Shown here: positions 1 to 6,275 of the stretch, piece after piece | Layout of the letters: every line of letters starts with the position of its first letter | Numbering within the stretch: position 1 is the first letter of the stretch | IMG/VR virus record: IMGVR_UViG_3300022690_001228 | Location: 1 to 28,023 of that record | DNA length: 28,023 bases | DNA from: a virus | Direction: 5' to 3' (one strand) | Notes under the pieces: generated by a model | Told to the model about the DNA's origin: nothing | Database searches by the model: none | What the model saw: the letters and a program-made list of their open reading frames with translations, nothing else | Program-made: the position numbers and the translations under genes

Positions 1-145
1 TCATAGGAACCTTAAATAACCCTATGGCATTTCCATGTTTGCATGTAGCAAGATAACCGTATAACAGCTTCTCTCTATCGCTATACTGTCTTATTTCTTT
101 GTCATCCCAGAAAGAGGATGAAATCAGGCCATATTTTCTTAACAT
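1..145 (-). CDS. Phage replication-initiation protein, N-terminal part (runs off the left edge)
   Basis: The reading frame is open from an ATG at 145 to the window edge and gives 48 residues. It reads MLRKYGLISS, then SFWDDKEIRQYSDREKLLYG, YLATCKHGNA and IGLFKVPM. This matches the usual N-terminus of phage replisome-organiser or O-like proteins: a tryptophan after a short leader, then a helix ending in a 'LL..YL.TC.H.N..G.F..P' signature that starts a winged-helix domain. Those proteins load host helicase or primase at the phage origin. A purine-rich AAGAGA lies just upstream as a ribosome site. The gene is on the same strand as the HTH regulator at 297-557, downstream of it, which fits a regulator plus replication operon. 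The rest is outside the window, so the family call rests on the N-terminal signature only. Confidence 0.6.
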   Translation of the reverse strand, partial: MLRKYGLISSSFWDDKEIRQYSDREKLLYGYLATCKHGNAIGLFKVPM

Positions 146-296
146 TGGACGATCTCTTTTTTTGTTAAAGGGACTTTGTTTTTAAGAAAATATAGTTAAC
201 AAATGGTTAAAGAATGAAAAGAAAGTTGACATAGTGGATTAGACAATAACACACAGGTTGAGAGTTAGGGAAGGGGGAAATAACGCCAGAGTTTAA

Positions 297-557
297 CTAC
301 AGCTTATCAAGTAGCTTTATTATTTTTCTATCATGATCGAGTTCATCCAAACAAAAGAATAGATAGCCTACAGGAATCGATATAACGCATCTTTCATACT
401 TTTGAATAGTCCACCAGCTAAAGCCTGTGAACTTCGCTACTTCAGGCAAGGTCAGGCTGTTATCCAGCCTTATTTCCTTTAGCAACGTAGCTAACTTCCT
501 GTTTTTTCTCCTTGAAGTGTTTTCAAAGAGTTTTCTTTCTGGTGTTTTCTTATTCAT
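297..557 (-). CDS. Small helix-turn-helix regulator (XRE/Cro-like)
   Basis: This 86-residue protein has a basic N-terminus rich in Lys and Arg (residues 1-20). A helix-turn-helix follows at about 21-57 (LATLLKEIRL, LTLPEVAKFTGFSWWTIQKYE), with the typical 'QKYE' end of the recognition region. The C-terminal 30 residues are hydrophobic and charged and could form a dimer interface. It is transcribed away from the plus-strand early operon across a region with two palindromes and promoters facing both ways. A phage switch repressor or Cro-like role is therefore the simplest inference. It is too short to hold a self-cleaving LexA/CI peptidase domain. The start has no clear Shine-Dalgarno sequence. 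Confidence 0.75.
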   Translation of the reverse strand: MNKKTPERKLFENTSRRKNRKLATLLKEIRLDNSLTLPEVAKFTGFSWWTIQKYERCVISIPVGYLFFCLDELDHDRKIIKLLDKL

Positions 558-590
558 AGTAACTAAGATTTATTTAAGGGTTATTCTGTT

Positions 591-619
591 ATGATAAACT
601 AAAAATATGAATATATCAA
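591..619 (-). promoter_or_regulatory. Minus-strand promoter for the HTH regulator
   Basis: On the minus strand, TTGATA (plus 614-619) is followed by a 17-bp spacer and TATCAT (plus 591-596). The predicted transcript starts near 584, about 27 nt before the ATG at 557. The -35 box lies 8 bp from the palindrome at 627-639, so a protein bound there could activate or block it. Confidence 0.55.
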
Positions 620-626
620 ATTATTT

Positions 627-658
627 GCCTTAATTAGGCTATATGCCTTGACAAGGCA
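627..658. promoter_or_regulatory. Paired palindromic operator candidates of the divergent switch
   Basis: TGCCTTGACAAGGCA at 644-658 is a perfect 6-3-6 palindrome. GCCTTAATTAGGC at 627-639 is an imperfect version with the same GCCT and AGGC ends. Their centres (633 and 651) are 18 bp apart, roughly two helix turns, as in phage operator pairs. The right palindrome contains the -35 box of the plus promoter and the left one abuts the minus promoter. A lone AGGCA half-site lies at 695-699. The likely ligand is the HTH protein at 297-557 or the one at 4887-5150. Confidence 0.6.
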
Positions 659-676
659 CGTAGTGGGTGTTATTAT
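648..676 (+). promoter_or_regulatory. Plus-strand early promoter
   Basis: A perfect TTGACA at 648-653 is followed by a 17-bp spacer and TATTAT at 671-676. The predicted start is near 683, giving a leader of about 57 nt before the ATG at 740. The -35 box sits inside the perfect palindrome at 644-658, so repressor binding would shut the promoter off. Confidence 0.7.
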
Positions 677-739
677 TAAAATATAAGTAGGTTTAGGCAG
701 TATTAATGTGAAACTTTTTAACTTAATTATGGTAATAAA

Positions 740-970
740 ATGATTGCTAACAACATATGGATTAACAACAGAACCTTGGTAGAAGAAATTGAGATTGTTG
801 AAGTAAAGGATAGAAAAGAACTTAAGAAAGTGGTCTTTGATAGGGCAGCAGAGGAAGCTCTCCATTTCATTAATGACGAAGATTCTTTCTATTACGATCA
901 TTCTGAGTTCACTTCGAAAGGAAAGAAAGTACACAAAGATTTTTTCAACTCTCAATTAACGGTTTATTAG
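740..970 (+). CDS. Small early protein, unknown function
   Basis: This 76-residue protein is the first gene after the early promoter. It is rich in Glu, Asp and Lys, with an acidic stretch at about 12-25 (LVEEIEIVEVKD) and an aromatic, acidic segment at 46-55 (DEDSFYYDHS). There is no signal peptide or membrane segment. I do not recognise the family. Its place directly behind the repressible promoter and ahead of the recombination genes suggests an early host-takeover or regulatory role, but only by position. The ribosome site is weak. A small gene at 980 follows 9 nt after its stop. Confidence 0.6.
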   Translation: MIANNIWINNRTLVEEIEIVEVKDRKELKKVVFDRAAEEALHFINDEDSFYYDHSEFTSKGKKVHKDFFNSQLTVY

Positions 971-979
971 GGGCTCGTC

Positions 980-1162
980 ATGAATAATCACATCAAAATT
1001 GATAAAAGATCACTTGAGGAGCAAATTATTTGTTTAAGAGATTCTATCAATGATCTGGGTAAATCAGGTGCAGATACTACCGCCTTAATCAAAACATTGG
1101 ATGGTCTACGTGTCATTCTTTGGAATTCACAAAAAAGAAACAATTTAAAAAAGGTCAGCTAA
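980..1162 (+). CDS. Small early protein, unknown function
   Basis: This 60-residue protein is mostly predicted helix (SLEEQIICLRDSINDLGKSG, then a second helix TALIKTLDGLRVILWN) with a basic tail. An AGGGG ribosome site precedes the ATG. Its TAA stop overlaps the ATG of the Gp157-like gene (TAATG at 1160-1164), so the two are probably translationally coupled. I do not recognise a family. Small two-helix proteins in this place are common in phage recombination operons. Confidence 0.6.
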   Translation: MNNHIKIDKRSLEEQIICLRDSINDLGKSGADTTALIKTLDGLRVILWNSQKRNNLKKVS

Positions 1163-1677
1163 TGAAAGAAGTAATTATTGAAGCAAAACTCGTACAGGTC
1201 TTGCCACAAAAAAACACACTAAAAGATATCTTGGCGAATGACGATACCGATTGGAAAGAATTTTTAGCAACTGCTGAAGAGTCGAAATTTTCGGATGAAG
1301 ATATAGACACTGCTCTAAATCAATTTGACGAATGGGAAATGATGCTTTGTGGCCTAAAACAAAAGATCAGTGAGCTATCTAATAGGCAGTCTCGCATTAA
1401 GGATAGGACGGCCAGTTTAAAGAATTTTATTATTCATATGATGGAGGAGAGGGGGCATAATACGCTTAAGAAACCTTCTTACACTGTGTCTCTAAAAAGA
1501 CTAAAGCATTCTGTAGTGATTGAGGACGAAAGCGAAATACCTTCAAAATATTTCAAAGTTTCTGAACCGACTCTTGATAAGAAGCTTATCAATGAGGATA
1601 TCAAAGCCGGTGAAGATATTCCAGGAACGTCAGTACCAACAGGAAAGAAACTATCTCTAAGTATAAGAAAAAATTAA
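1162..1677 (+). CDS. Siphovirus Gp157-like protein
   Basis: From the ATG at 1162 the product is 171 residues; a longer frame from 1120 lacks a good ribosome site, while 1162 is coupled to the preceding stop (TAATG). The layout is that of the Gp157 family (PF05565): an N-terminal acidic helical part, a coiled-coil centre ('GLKQKISELSNRQSRIKDRT'), a helix ending in 'FIIHMMEERGH', then the diagnostic C-terminus with a 'KKPSYTVSLK' strand, 'IPSKYFKV', 'DKKLINEDIKAGEDIPG' and a final 'LSLSIRK' strand. The family sits next to recombination and SSB genes in many phages and was first linked to phage resistance in Streptococcus. The biochemical role is not settled. The Bet gene follows after 25 nt. 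Confidence 0.85.
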   Translation: MKEVIIEAKLVQVLPQKNTLKDILANDDTDWKEFLATAEESKFSDEDIDTALNQFDEWEMMLCGLKQKISELSNRQSRIKDRTASLKNFIIHMMEERGHNTLKKPSYTVSLKRLKHSVVIEDESEIPSKYFKVSEPTLDKKLINEDIKAGEDIPGTSVPTGKKLSLSIRKN

Positions 1678-1702
1678 CCCAATCTATAAAAAGGATCATC
1701 TC

Positions 1703-2665
1703 ATGAATAATCTAACCATTAACTATGCTGACTATCAACTCAACATTATTAGGAATACGTATGCAAAAGCACTAAATAATGATGAATTTGCTCTGTACGT
1801 AGAAACTGCAAAGAACTTAGGATTAAACATCTTAAAAAGGCAAATCTATGCACAGGTATACATGGGGAAAGATGACAAGGGGAATTTTACTAAGCGCAAC
1901 CTAACCTTTATCACTGGAATTGATGGATTAAGAGCCATAGCCTCCAGAAATGGCGAGTATAGAGCCTCTGAAGAGGAGCCGACATATGAATATAGTGAAG
2001 AGTTAAAATCAGACACAAATCCGCTCGGAATAGATAGGTGCGTTTGTTACATTCACCAAAAAGAGAGCGATAATGATCACTGGCACAAAATAGCAGGAGT
2101 TGCATATTGGGATGAGTTTGCTGTTACTTATTATGACAAGAAAAAAAAGGTCTACAATCTTGGCAGCATGTGGAAAAAAATGCCGCGCCTTATGATTGCA
2201 AAATGTGCTGAAGCTCAAGCATTAAGAAAGGGGTGGACGTCTACCAATGGCCTTTATATAGAGGAAGAAATGGGAGGTGCCGGCTTAGACGTGGTTCAGA
2301 GACTCGAAGAGCATGACACGCAAAAGAGATTAGCAAGAATAAACTCTAAGGACTCTATTTTAATTGTATGGGATTCAGGCTCGCCTCTATCTTCAGAGCC
2401 GATTGTTTCGCTTCTTGGAAAGTTAATGGATAAAATCAATAGCTTTGATAATATTGACGACCTGCGTGACTTTGCGAGGACTAATTCAATGGGCCTAAAG
2501 CAGTATTGGGCAAAAAGTCAAAATGACGCGCTTGCTGTAAAAGGGGCTCTGGAGAAGGCTAAGGACAGGCTAAATGAACCGGTCACAGATTGTGACAGGT
2601 TGGATAAAAAGGTAGAGCCTATTGTTGTGATTCAAGATCCTAGAGAGGAGACAGGGTGCGCTTAA
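1703..2665 (+). CDS. bet: Bet/RecT-family single-strand annealing protein
   Basis: This 320-residue protein matches the phage recombination protein Bet group of the RecT superfamily. Family signs are 'AKNLGLNILKRQIYAQVYM' (about 37-54), 'LTFITGIDGLRAIASRNGEYRA' (about 67-88), 'GVAYWDEFAV' and 'LGSMWKKMPRLMIAKCAEAQALRKGW' (about 153-178). It would coat single-stranded DNA and anneal complementary strands in phage recombination. The region after about residue 200 is variable and likely binds partners. AAAGGATC lies before the ATG. The stop overlaps the following methyltransferase gene. No Exo-type partner nuclease is visible next to it; upstream is the Gp157-like gene. An SSB is encoded far away at 20563-21000. 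Confidence 0.9.
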   Translation: MNNLTINYADYQLNIIRNTYAKALNNDEFALYVETAKNLGLNILKRQIYAQVYMGKDDKGNFTKRNLTFITGIDGLRAIASRNGEYRASEEEPTYEYSEELKSDTNPLGIDRCVCYIHQKESDNDHWHKIAGVAYWDEFAVTYYDKKKKVYNLGSMWKKMPRLMIAKCAEAQALRKGWTSTNGLYIEEEMGGAGLDVVQRLEEHDTQKRLARINSKDSILIVWDSGSPLSSEPIVSLLGKLMDKINSFDNIDDLRDFARTNSMGLKQYWAKSQNDALAVKGALEKAKDRLNEPVTDCDRLDKKVEPIVVIQDPREETGCA

Positions 2666-3246
2666 TGGTAAAGAGAAAGATATTGGTTGCCTGTGAGGAA
2701 TCGCAGGCAGTCACAAGAGAGTTTAGAAAATTAGGGCATGAAGCTTATAGCTGTGATATTTTGCCTTGTTCAGGAGGGCATCCTGAGTGGCACTTGCAAC
2801 AAGACGTTAGGGAGTTACTTAATCAAAAATGGGATATGGTTATAGCTTTCCCGCCTTGTACTGACTTAGCAGTCAGTGGGGCGCGGTGGTTTAAAGAAAA
2901 GATAAAAAATGGACAACAGAAAAAATCAATTGAGTTCTTTCTTTTATTTACAAAATTAAATTGTCCTTGGGCTATAGAAAATCCAGTTGGGATAATGAGT
3001 TCTATTTTCCGTAGACCGGATCAAATTATTCAGCCTTGGCAATTCGGGCACGGTGAAACTAAAGCAACGTGTTTGTGGCTAAATAAAATTCCGCTTCTAT
3101 ATCCCACGAATATTGTTGATGGTAGAGATCAAAGGGTATGGAAAATGCCGCCCTCAAAGAACAGGACAAAGCTTAGAAGTAAAACCTTTTCTGGAATTGC
3201 CGAAGCAATGGCTAAGCAATGGTTAAGTAATGGGAAAGGAACTTAA
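2656..3246 (+). CDS. Small cytosine-C5 DNA methyltransferase-like protein
   Basis: The product is 194-196 residues. 'KRKILVACEESQAVTREFRKLGHEAYSCDI' is a Rossmann-type SAM site, 'MVIAFPPCTDLAVSGARWF' carries the Pro-Cys of motif IV, and 'CPWAIENPVGIMSS' resembles the ENV motif VI. This is the C5-cytosine methyltransferase fold. The protein is about half the normal length and has no room for a full target-recognition domain. Either it methylates with relaxed specificity, works with a partner, or is a related enzyme such as a base modifier. Two starts are possible. The GTG at 2656 lies 5 nt after GAGGAG. The ATG at 2665 shares a TAATG overlap with the Bet stop. Confidence 0.75.
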   Translation: MRLMVKRKILVACEESQAVTREFRKLGHEAYSCDILPCSGGHPEWHLQQDVRELLNQKWDMVIAFPPCTDLAVSGARWFKEKIKNGQQKKSIEFFLLFTKLNCPWAIENPVGIMSSIFRRPDQIIQPWQFGHGETKATCLWLNKIPLLYPTNIVDGRDQRVWKMPPSKNRTKLRSKTFSGIAEAMAKQWLSNGKGT

Positions 3247-3251
3247 TAGTA

Positions 3252-3515
3252 ATGAAAGTTGACACTCAACTAAATTCAACTTATTGTCCCACACAAAGCA
3301 TAACAGGAGATGAATTGATTAACCTCTTATACCCCATCTACTTTGCCATTCTAGCCCTTTTATATATAAAACTAGTATTAGGATGTGTATTTAGTTGCAA
3401 GGCTACTAAAGTCAAATTGACAAGATTTGGAAAGGGTTTGTTAATTATTCCTTTTTTTCCAGTGCTGCTTTTACATCGAAAAGGTAGAAAAAAAATAGTA
3501 AAATTAATTAAATAA
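3252..3515 (+). CDS. Small membrane protein, unknown function
   Basis: From ATG 3252 the product is 87 residues. A hydrophobic segment 'LLYPIYFAILALLYIKLVLG' lies at about 25-44 and a second, 'GLLIIPFFPVLLL', at about 63-75, followed by a very basic tail (HRKGRKKIVKLIK). It is likely a one- or two-pass inner-membrane protein. The start is doubtful. A promoter-like TTGACA-17-TATTGT at 3259-3287 overlaps the first codons. An in-frame TTG at 3315 sits 5 nt after AGGAG and would give a 66-residue product from that transcript. No family is recognised. The SPFH lipoprotein gene follows 12 nt after the stop, so the two may act together at the membrane. Confidence 0.6.
   Translation: MKVDTQLNSTYCPTQSITGDELINLLYPIYFAILALLYIKLVLGCVFSCKATKVKLTRFGKGLLIIPFFPVLLLHRKGRKKIVKLIK
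3259..3287 (+). promoter_or_regulatory. Promoter candidate over the start of the small membrane protein
   Basis: AAAGTTGACA contains the -35 box TTGACA (3259-3264). A 17-bp spacer and TATTGT (3282-3287) follow. The predicted transcript starts near 3294, downstream of the annotated ATG, and would serve the TTG at 3315 and the SPFH gene. Confidence 0.45.
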
Positions 3516-3527
3516 AAGAGATCTAAA

Positions 3528-4307
3528 ATGAAAAGAATAATCTTAGGACTATCATTATTAACGCTTGCTTCATGCGGTGAAGTTATAGATTCAGGCCATC
3601 GTGGAGTTAAAAAGCACTTAGGTAAGGTGAAAGAGGAAAGCCTTGTTGAGGGGTTCTATTTTTACAATCCCATTACAACCTCAATTTTTGAGATAGATGC
3701 TAGGATTAAGGCTATTACGTTAGAAACTAAAGCCTATACAAAGGATGTTCAACAAGCTGGAATTACATATGTTGTTAATGTGAGTCTGGTGCCTTCTAAA
3801 ATTCATATTTTATTTAAAGAATATGGAGTAAGAGGAGAAGGAGCACAGTCTTATGATCTTCAAAGCAAAATTATCCTTCCCATTGCTTCTGCCGCGGTTA
3901 AGTCAGTCATAGGTACCTGGAATGCGACTGATGTGATTTCCAACCGCCAAAAGGTAACTAGTGAAATTCTCGCTCTAATTAAAGAGAAGTTTAAGGGTAA
4001 ATATATAACCGTCTCTAACATAGAGATAACGAGCATTAATTATGCTGATAAATTTGAGAAGGCTGTAGAAGATAAAGTTGTAGCTATTCAGAAAGCGCAG
4101 GAAGCAAAAAACAATACCGTTAGAATCAGAGAAGAAGCTGAGCAAAAAATCATTAGTGCAAAAGCTGAGGCCCAATCTATGAGAATTAGAGCTAATGCAT
4201 TGTCAGCTAATAAAAGCCTCGTGCAATACGAAGCTGTGCAAAAGTGGGATGGTAAGCTTCCTACTTATACCGGTGGTGGTGCTATGCCGTTTATTAAGCT
4301 TAAGTAG
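3528..4307 (+). CDS. SPFH (band 7/prohibitin-like) lipoprotein
   Basis: The product is 259 residues. The signal peptide 'MKRIILGLSLLTLASC' ends in a lipobox with Cys16, so it should be a lipid-anchored envelope protein. An SPFH domain covers about residues 18-185: 'SGHRGVKKHLGKV', 'VEGFYFYNPITTSIFEIDAR' and 'DVQQAGITYVVNVSLVPSKI' are typical prohibitin-group strands. An Ala/Glu-rich helix follows (about 185-230, 'AQEAKNNTVRIREEAEQKII'), as in prohibitins, and drives ring or sheet assembly. Phage prohibitin-like lipoproteins are widespread but their role is not established; membrane protection, superinfection exclusion or lysis timing are possible. The C-terminus 'GGGAMPFIKLK' is commonly seen in these phage versions. 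AGAGATC precedes the ATG. Confidence 0.85.
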   Translation: MKRIILGLSLLTLASCGEVIDSGHRGVKKHLGKVKEESLVEGFYFYNPITTSIFEIDARIKAITLETKAYTKDVQQAGITYVVNVSLVPSKIHILFKEYGVRGEGAQSYDLQSKIILPIASAAVKSVIGTWNATDVISNRQKVTSEILALIKEKFKGKYITVSNIEITSINYADKFEKAVEDKVVAIQKAQEAKNNTVRIREEAEQKIISAKAEAQSMRIRANALSANKSLVQYEAVQKWDGKLPTYTGGGAMPFIKLK

Positions 4308-4312
4308 GTGGC

Positions 4313-4349
4313 GTGATTATCACCAGTGGTGGCGTGTAATAAAACGCCA
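4313..4349. promoter_or_regulatory. Palindrome and hairpin upstream of the ankyrin/XRE operon
   Basis: GTGATTATCAC at 4313-4323 is a perfect 11-bp palindrome. TGGCGT (4330-4335) and ACGCCA (4344-4349) form a 6-bp hairpin with an 8-nt loop. GGTGGCGTG occurs twice here. They lie between the SPFH stop and the next promoter. The palindrome could be an operator. The hairpin lacks a following T-run, so it is a poor terminator. Confidence 0.35.
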
Positions 4350-4363
4350 ATCTGTATTAAAAG

Positions 4364-4392
4364 TTGACAGACTTTACTGCATGTGTTACTAT
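4364..4392 (+). promoter_or_regulatory. Strong promoter of the ankyrin/XRE operon
   Basis: AAAAGTTGACA carries the -35 box TTGACA at 4364-4369. A 17-bp spacer and TACTAT (4387-4392) follow, with TGT just before the -10 making an extended -10 promoter. The start is predicted near 4399, so the leader before ATG 4416 is only about 17 nt. Confidence 0.75.
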
Positions 4393-4415
4393 TTTTTTAT
4401 TAAAAATGGGGTTTT

Positions 4416-4871
4416 ATGACATATTTAACTGAAGCGGCAGAAAGCAATAACATGCAGGAAGTCAAAAGACTTTTGAAGTCAAATTCTGGCATTGATGAAG
4501 TAGACCAGTATGGCGCTAGTGCACTATTAAACGCGGCATGGTGCGGAAACATTGAGCTTGTTAAATTTCTATTAGATTCTGGTGCTGACATCGACCTTGA
4601 AGACAACGATGGAGAAACGGCTATTTTTTACGCTGTGCAAAATACAAAAACCAACATCAAGGAAAAGTACAAAATGATGAAGTTTTTGTTAAAGCACGAG
4701 GCCGATTGTAGTAATAAGAATAAGCATGGTAGAAATATAATTCAAACCATTGAAGATCAGGGCGATTTAAAGATTCTTTATACCCTTTTTAATGTGGCTA
4801 CTACATACAAGTCAGATAGCAACTTGCCTATTTGGGGGCAAATAACGCCATACCTATCACCTTATAATTAA
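4416..4871 (+). CDS. Ankyrin-repeat protein
   Basis: This 151-residue soluble protein has about three ankyrin repeats. 'YLTEAAESNNMQEVKRLLKS' (3-22) is the capping repeat. 'YGASALLNAAWCGNIELVKFLLDSGADIDLED' (about 32-63) is nearly canonical. 'DGETAIFYAVQ...' continuing to 'MMKFLLKHEADCSNKNKHGRNII' (about 65-109) has an insertion between its helices. The last part, 'LKILYTLFNVATTYKSDSNL', is less regular. Ankyrin repeats bind other proteins. It is the first gene after a strong promoter and stands next to an XRE regulator, with a second ankyrin gene at 5490. Phage ankyrin proteins are known from phages of bacteria living in eukaryotes (Wolbachia phage WO), but also from others, so a host or eukaryotic target cannot be chosen. 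Confidence 0.85.
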   Translation: MTYLTEAAESNNMQEVKRLLKSNSGIDEVDQYGASALLNAAWCGNIELVKFLLDSGADIDLEDNDGETAIFYAVQNTKTNIKEKYKMMKFLLKHEADCSNKNKHGRNIIQTIEDQGDLKILYTLFNVATTYKSDSNLPIWGQITPYLSPYN

Positions 4872-4886
4872 TTAAAATGATTTCAC

Positions 4887-5150
4887 ATGATAAGTCACGA
4901 AGATGTTTTTGCTGGAAAAGTTTTAAAAAAACTTAGAATTAATAAGGAAATAAGCATACGAGGCTTAGGGAAAGAGCTAGGGCTGTGCTACGAATCAGTT
5001 AATAAATACGAAAAAGCCAAATGCTCATTAAACCTTAAGAGGATATCTAGCATATGCGATTTTTTTGATGTTGAGCCGAATATTTTCTTCAAAAGAACGC
5101 ATGAGCGTGAAGATGCTGTGATAGAAATAAAAATAGATAAGGATTTCTGA
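4887..5150 (+). CDS. XRE-family helix-turn-helix regulator
   Basis: The product is 87 residues. The XRE domain spans about 9-69: 'GKVLKKLRINKEISIRGLGK', 'ELGLCYESVNKYEKAKCSLN' and 'LKRISSICDFFDVEPNIFF' are the standard five helices, with recognition helix 'CYESVNKYEK'. The tail is acidic and short, so there is no protease domain. It follows the ankyrin gene by 15 nt and is probably co-transcribed from 4364-4392. It may bind the GTGATTATCAC palindrome at 4313 (autoregulation) or the operators at 627-658. A long hairpin begins 2 nt after its stop. Confidence 0.85.
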   Translation: MISHEDVFAGKVLKKLRINKEISIRGLGKELGLCYESVNKYEKAKCSLNLKRISSICDFFDVEPNIFFKRTHEREDAVIEIKIDKDF

Positions 5151-5151
5151 A

Positions 5152-5214
5152 TACTGGAGGTGGAAAGGTATAAAATTGCCATCTCATATCCTTAAAAAAA
5201 TCCCACCTTCAGTA
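5152..5214 (+). terminator. Long hairpin after the XRE gene (terminator or regulatory stem)
   Basis: TACTGGAGGTGG (5152-5163) pairs with CCACCTTCAGTA (5203-5214) over 12 bp with one G-U pair. The 39-nt loop can extend the stem further (AAGG with CCTT). No U-run follows, so a classical terminator is not proven. It may protect the 3' end of the XRE message or bind a protein. Confidence 0.45.
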
Positions 5215-5341
5215 CTATAAAAGCAAAGGCATACGGTTTATGACGACCATATGTCAAATAATATAAAATATTTGCCTCATTATTGCAACTAAATATTGCT
5301 GTACAGGTAGTAGTTCTGACCACCATTTAGGATAAAAAGTA

Positions 5342-5509
5342 ATGATAACACCCGATTCTGTAATATATATATTGGCTCAAGATTTCAATATAGATATTGG
5401 AGATGAAAATGACATTTGCGGTTTAGTTCGCGGCCTTGAAAAGCGTAAAAATGATTTACAAGAATTAATACATACATTGGAAAGAATTCATGGACTTAAA
5501 CCCAAATAG
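5342..5509 (+). CDS. Small protein upstream of the second ankyrin gene
   Basis: The frame from ATG 5342 to TAG 5507-5509 encodes 55 residues: an N-terminal part 'MITPDSVIYILAQDFNIDIG', an acidic turn, then a long charged helix 'LEKRKNDLQELIHTLERIHG'. AGGATAAAAAGT gives a ribosome site 5' of the start. The reading frame ends 20 nt inside the ankyrin gene that starts at 5490, which indicates translational coupling. I do not recognise a family; helix content suggests a small partner or regulator. The 190-nt gap before it holds the hairpin at 5152-5214 and an AT-rich stretch that may carry a weak promoter. Confidence 0.6.
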   Translation: MITPDSVIYILAQDFNIDIGDENDICGLVRGLEKRKNDLQELIHTLERIHGLKPK

Positions 5510-5783
5510 AGAGTTACAAGATATAATATCTAATGGTGACTTAGAAAAGCTAAAACGCTTACTTGAAAACGGCTTAGATCCCGACACTAAAATAGGTGCG
5601 GATACTCTTCTAACCAAAGCTGTAAGGTATGATAATATTATAATGGTTAAGCTTCTTGTTGAGAATGGGGCCAGCCTTACAAAAAATGACTATTTCGGGA
5701 GGAATCCCAGAATAATTGCAAAATTACTTAAAATGCATGACATAGAGAAGTATTTACGAAGAAAACAATCCTCAAACTATTAA
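5490..5783 (+). CDS. Short ankyrin-repeat protein
   Basis: The product is 97 residues with two clear ankyrin repeats: 'RELQDIISNGDLEKLKRLLENGLDPDTKI' (about 7-35) and 'GADTLLTKAVRYDNIIMVKLLVENGASLTKND' (about 36-67), then a half repeat 'YFGRNPRIIAKLLKMHDIEKYL'. It is soluble and without a signal peptide. GGAAAG precedes the ATG. The gene overlaps the end of the 55-residue gene, and its own 3' end overlaps the converging endolysin gene by 12 bp (5772-5783). It resembles the ankyrin protein at 4416 in style but is shorter, so the two may be diverged copies around the XRE gene. Confidence 0.85.
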   Translation: MDLNPNRELQDIISNGDLEKLKRLLENGLDPDTKIGADTLLTKAVRYDNIIMVKLLVENGASLTKNDYFGRNPRIIAKLLKMHDIEKYLRRKQSSNY

Positions 5784-6215
5784 CTCAAAATGCGGAAGGT
5801 CAAAAAACGTTTGATCATTTAATTCATTATTCCCGTTCCAATCGCCACCCCATCTAATGCCAATCCCCTTGCTTATTGCTATGCCCTTTACTAAGCCAGC
5901 AAAATAATAAAACTCCCCCAATTCTCTGGATTGGAAAGCTAGTTTACTTCTTGATTTAAAATCAAGGGTGCCCCAATTATTCGGGAGGGGGTAGGGAATG
6001 ACATCTACTGCTATAGAGGGGTAAACATTGTGTTTACTTTGTCCGGCCTTCTTTTTGCTCTTGCCGGCGTTATAAAGCTTGGTTTGTTTCTCATTGTTTC
6101 TGTGCCCCTCAAGAATAGAGCAATCATAATAATGAATTACTGTGCTAAACAAATTAATCAATTTAACGTCACAAGTTGCTAACTCATCCTTAGATTTTGT
6201 GCCAAATGCATACAT
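5772..6215 (-). CDS. Endolysin: M15-family L-alanyl-D-glutamate-type peptidase
   Basis: The product is 147 residues, the usual size of T5-type M15 endolysins. Zinc ligands and catalytic residue are visible: His62 and Asp71 in 'SKHNVYPSIAVDV', Asp139 and His142 in 'FFDLPHFEL', matching the H-D / D-x-x-H pattern of phage T5 Endo. 'LEGHRNNEKQTKLYNAGKSK' (about 35-54) is the substrate-binding region of the family, and 'GIRWGGDWNG' precedes the last motif. It should cut the peptide part of Gram-negative peptidoglycan. It has no signal peptide, so it depends on the holin at 6618-6854. It is the last gene of the late operon. Its ribosome site lies at the edge of the 15-bp tandem repeat. Confidence 0.9.
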   Translation of the reverse strand: MYAFGTKSKDELATCDVKLINLFSTVIHYYDCSILEGHRNNEKQTKLYNAGKSKKKAGQSKHNVYPSIAVDVIPYPLPNNWGTLDFKSRSKLAFQSRELGEFYYFAGLVKGIAISKGIGIRWGGDWNGNNELNDQTFFDLPHFELIV

Positions 6216-6219
6216 AGTA

Positions 6220-6275
6220 AATTACCCTGTAATGAATTACCCTGTAATGGATTACTCTGTAATGGATTACTCTGT
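6220..6275. repeat. 15-bp tandem repeat between Rz1 and endolysin
   Basis: Three full units and a partial one: AATTACCCTGTAATG at 6220-6234 and again at 6235-6249, GATTACTCTGTAATG at 6250-6264, and GATTACTCTGT from 6265. On the minus strand the unit carries ACAGGGTAAT, and the last codons and stop of the Rz1-like gene fall in one unit, while the unit nearest the endolysin supplies GGG upstream of its ATG. Confidence 0.85.

Noticed and set aside
226-254. TTGACA at 226-231 as a plus-strand promoter
   Set aside because: No acceptable -10 at 16-18 bp and nothing but antisense of the HTH gene downstream; kept only as a copy of the recurrent motif.
599-955. Minus-strand 118-residue frame over the switch region
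   Set aside because: It spans the divergent promoters, operators and the 740-970 gene; the product is Phe/Ile-rich as expected of an antisense AT-rich frame.
1120-1161. Longer start of the Gp157-like gene at 1120
   Set aside because: It overlaps the preceding gene by 43 bp without a ribosome site, whereas ATG 1162 is coupled to the stop by TAATG.
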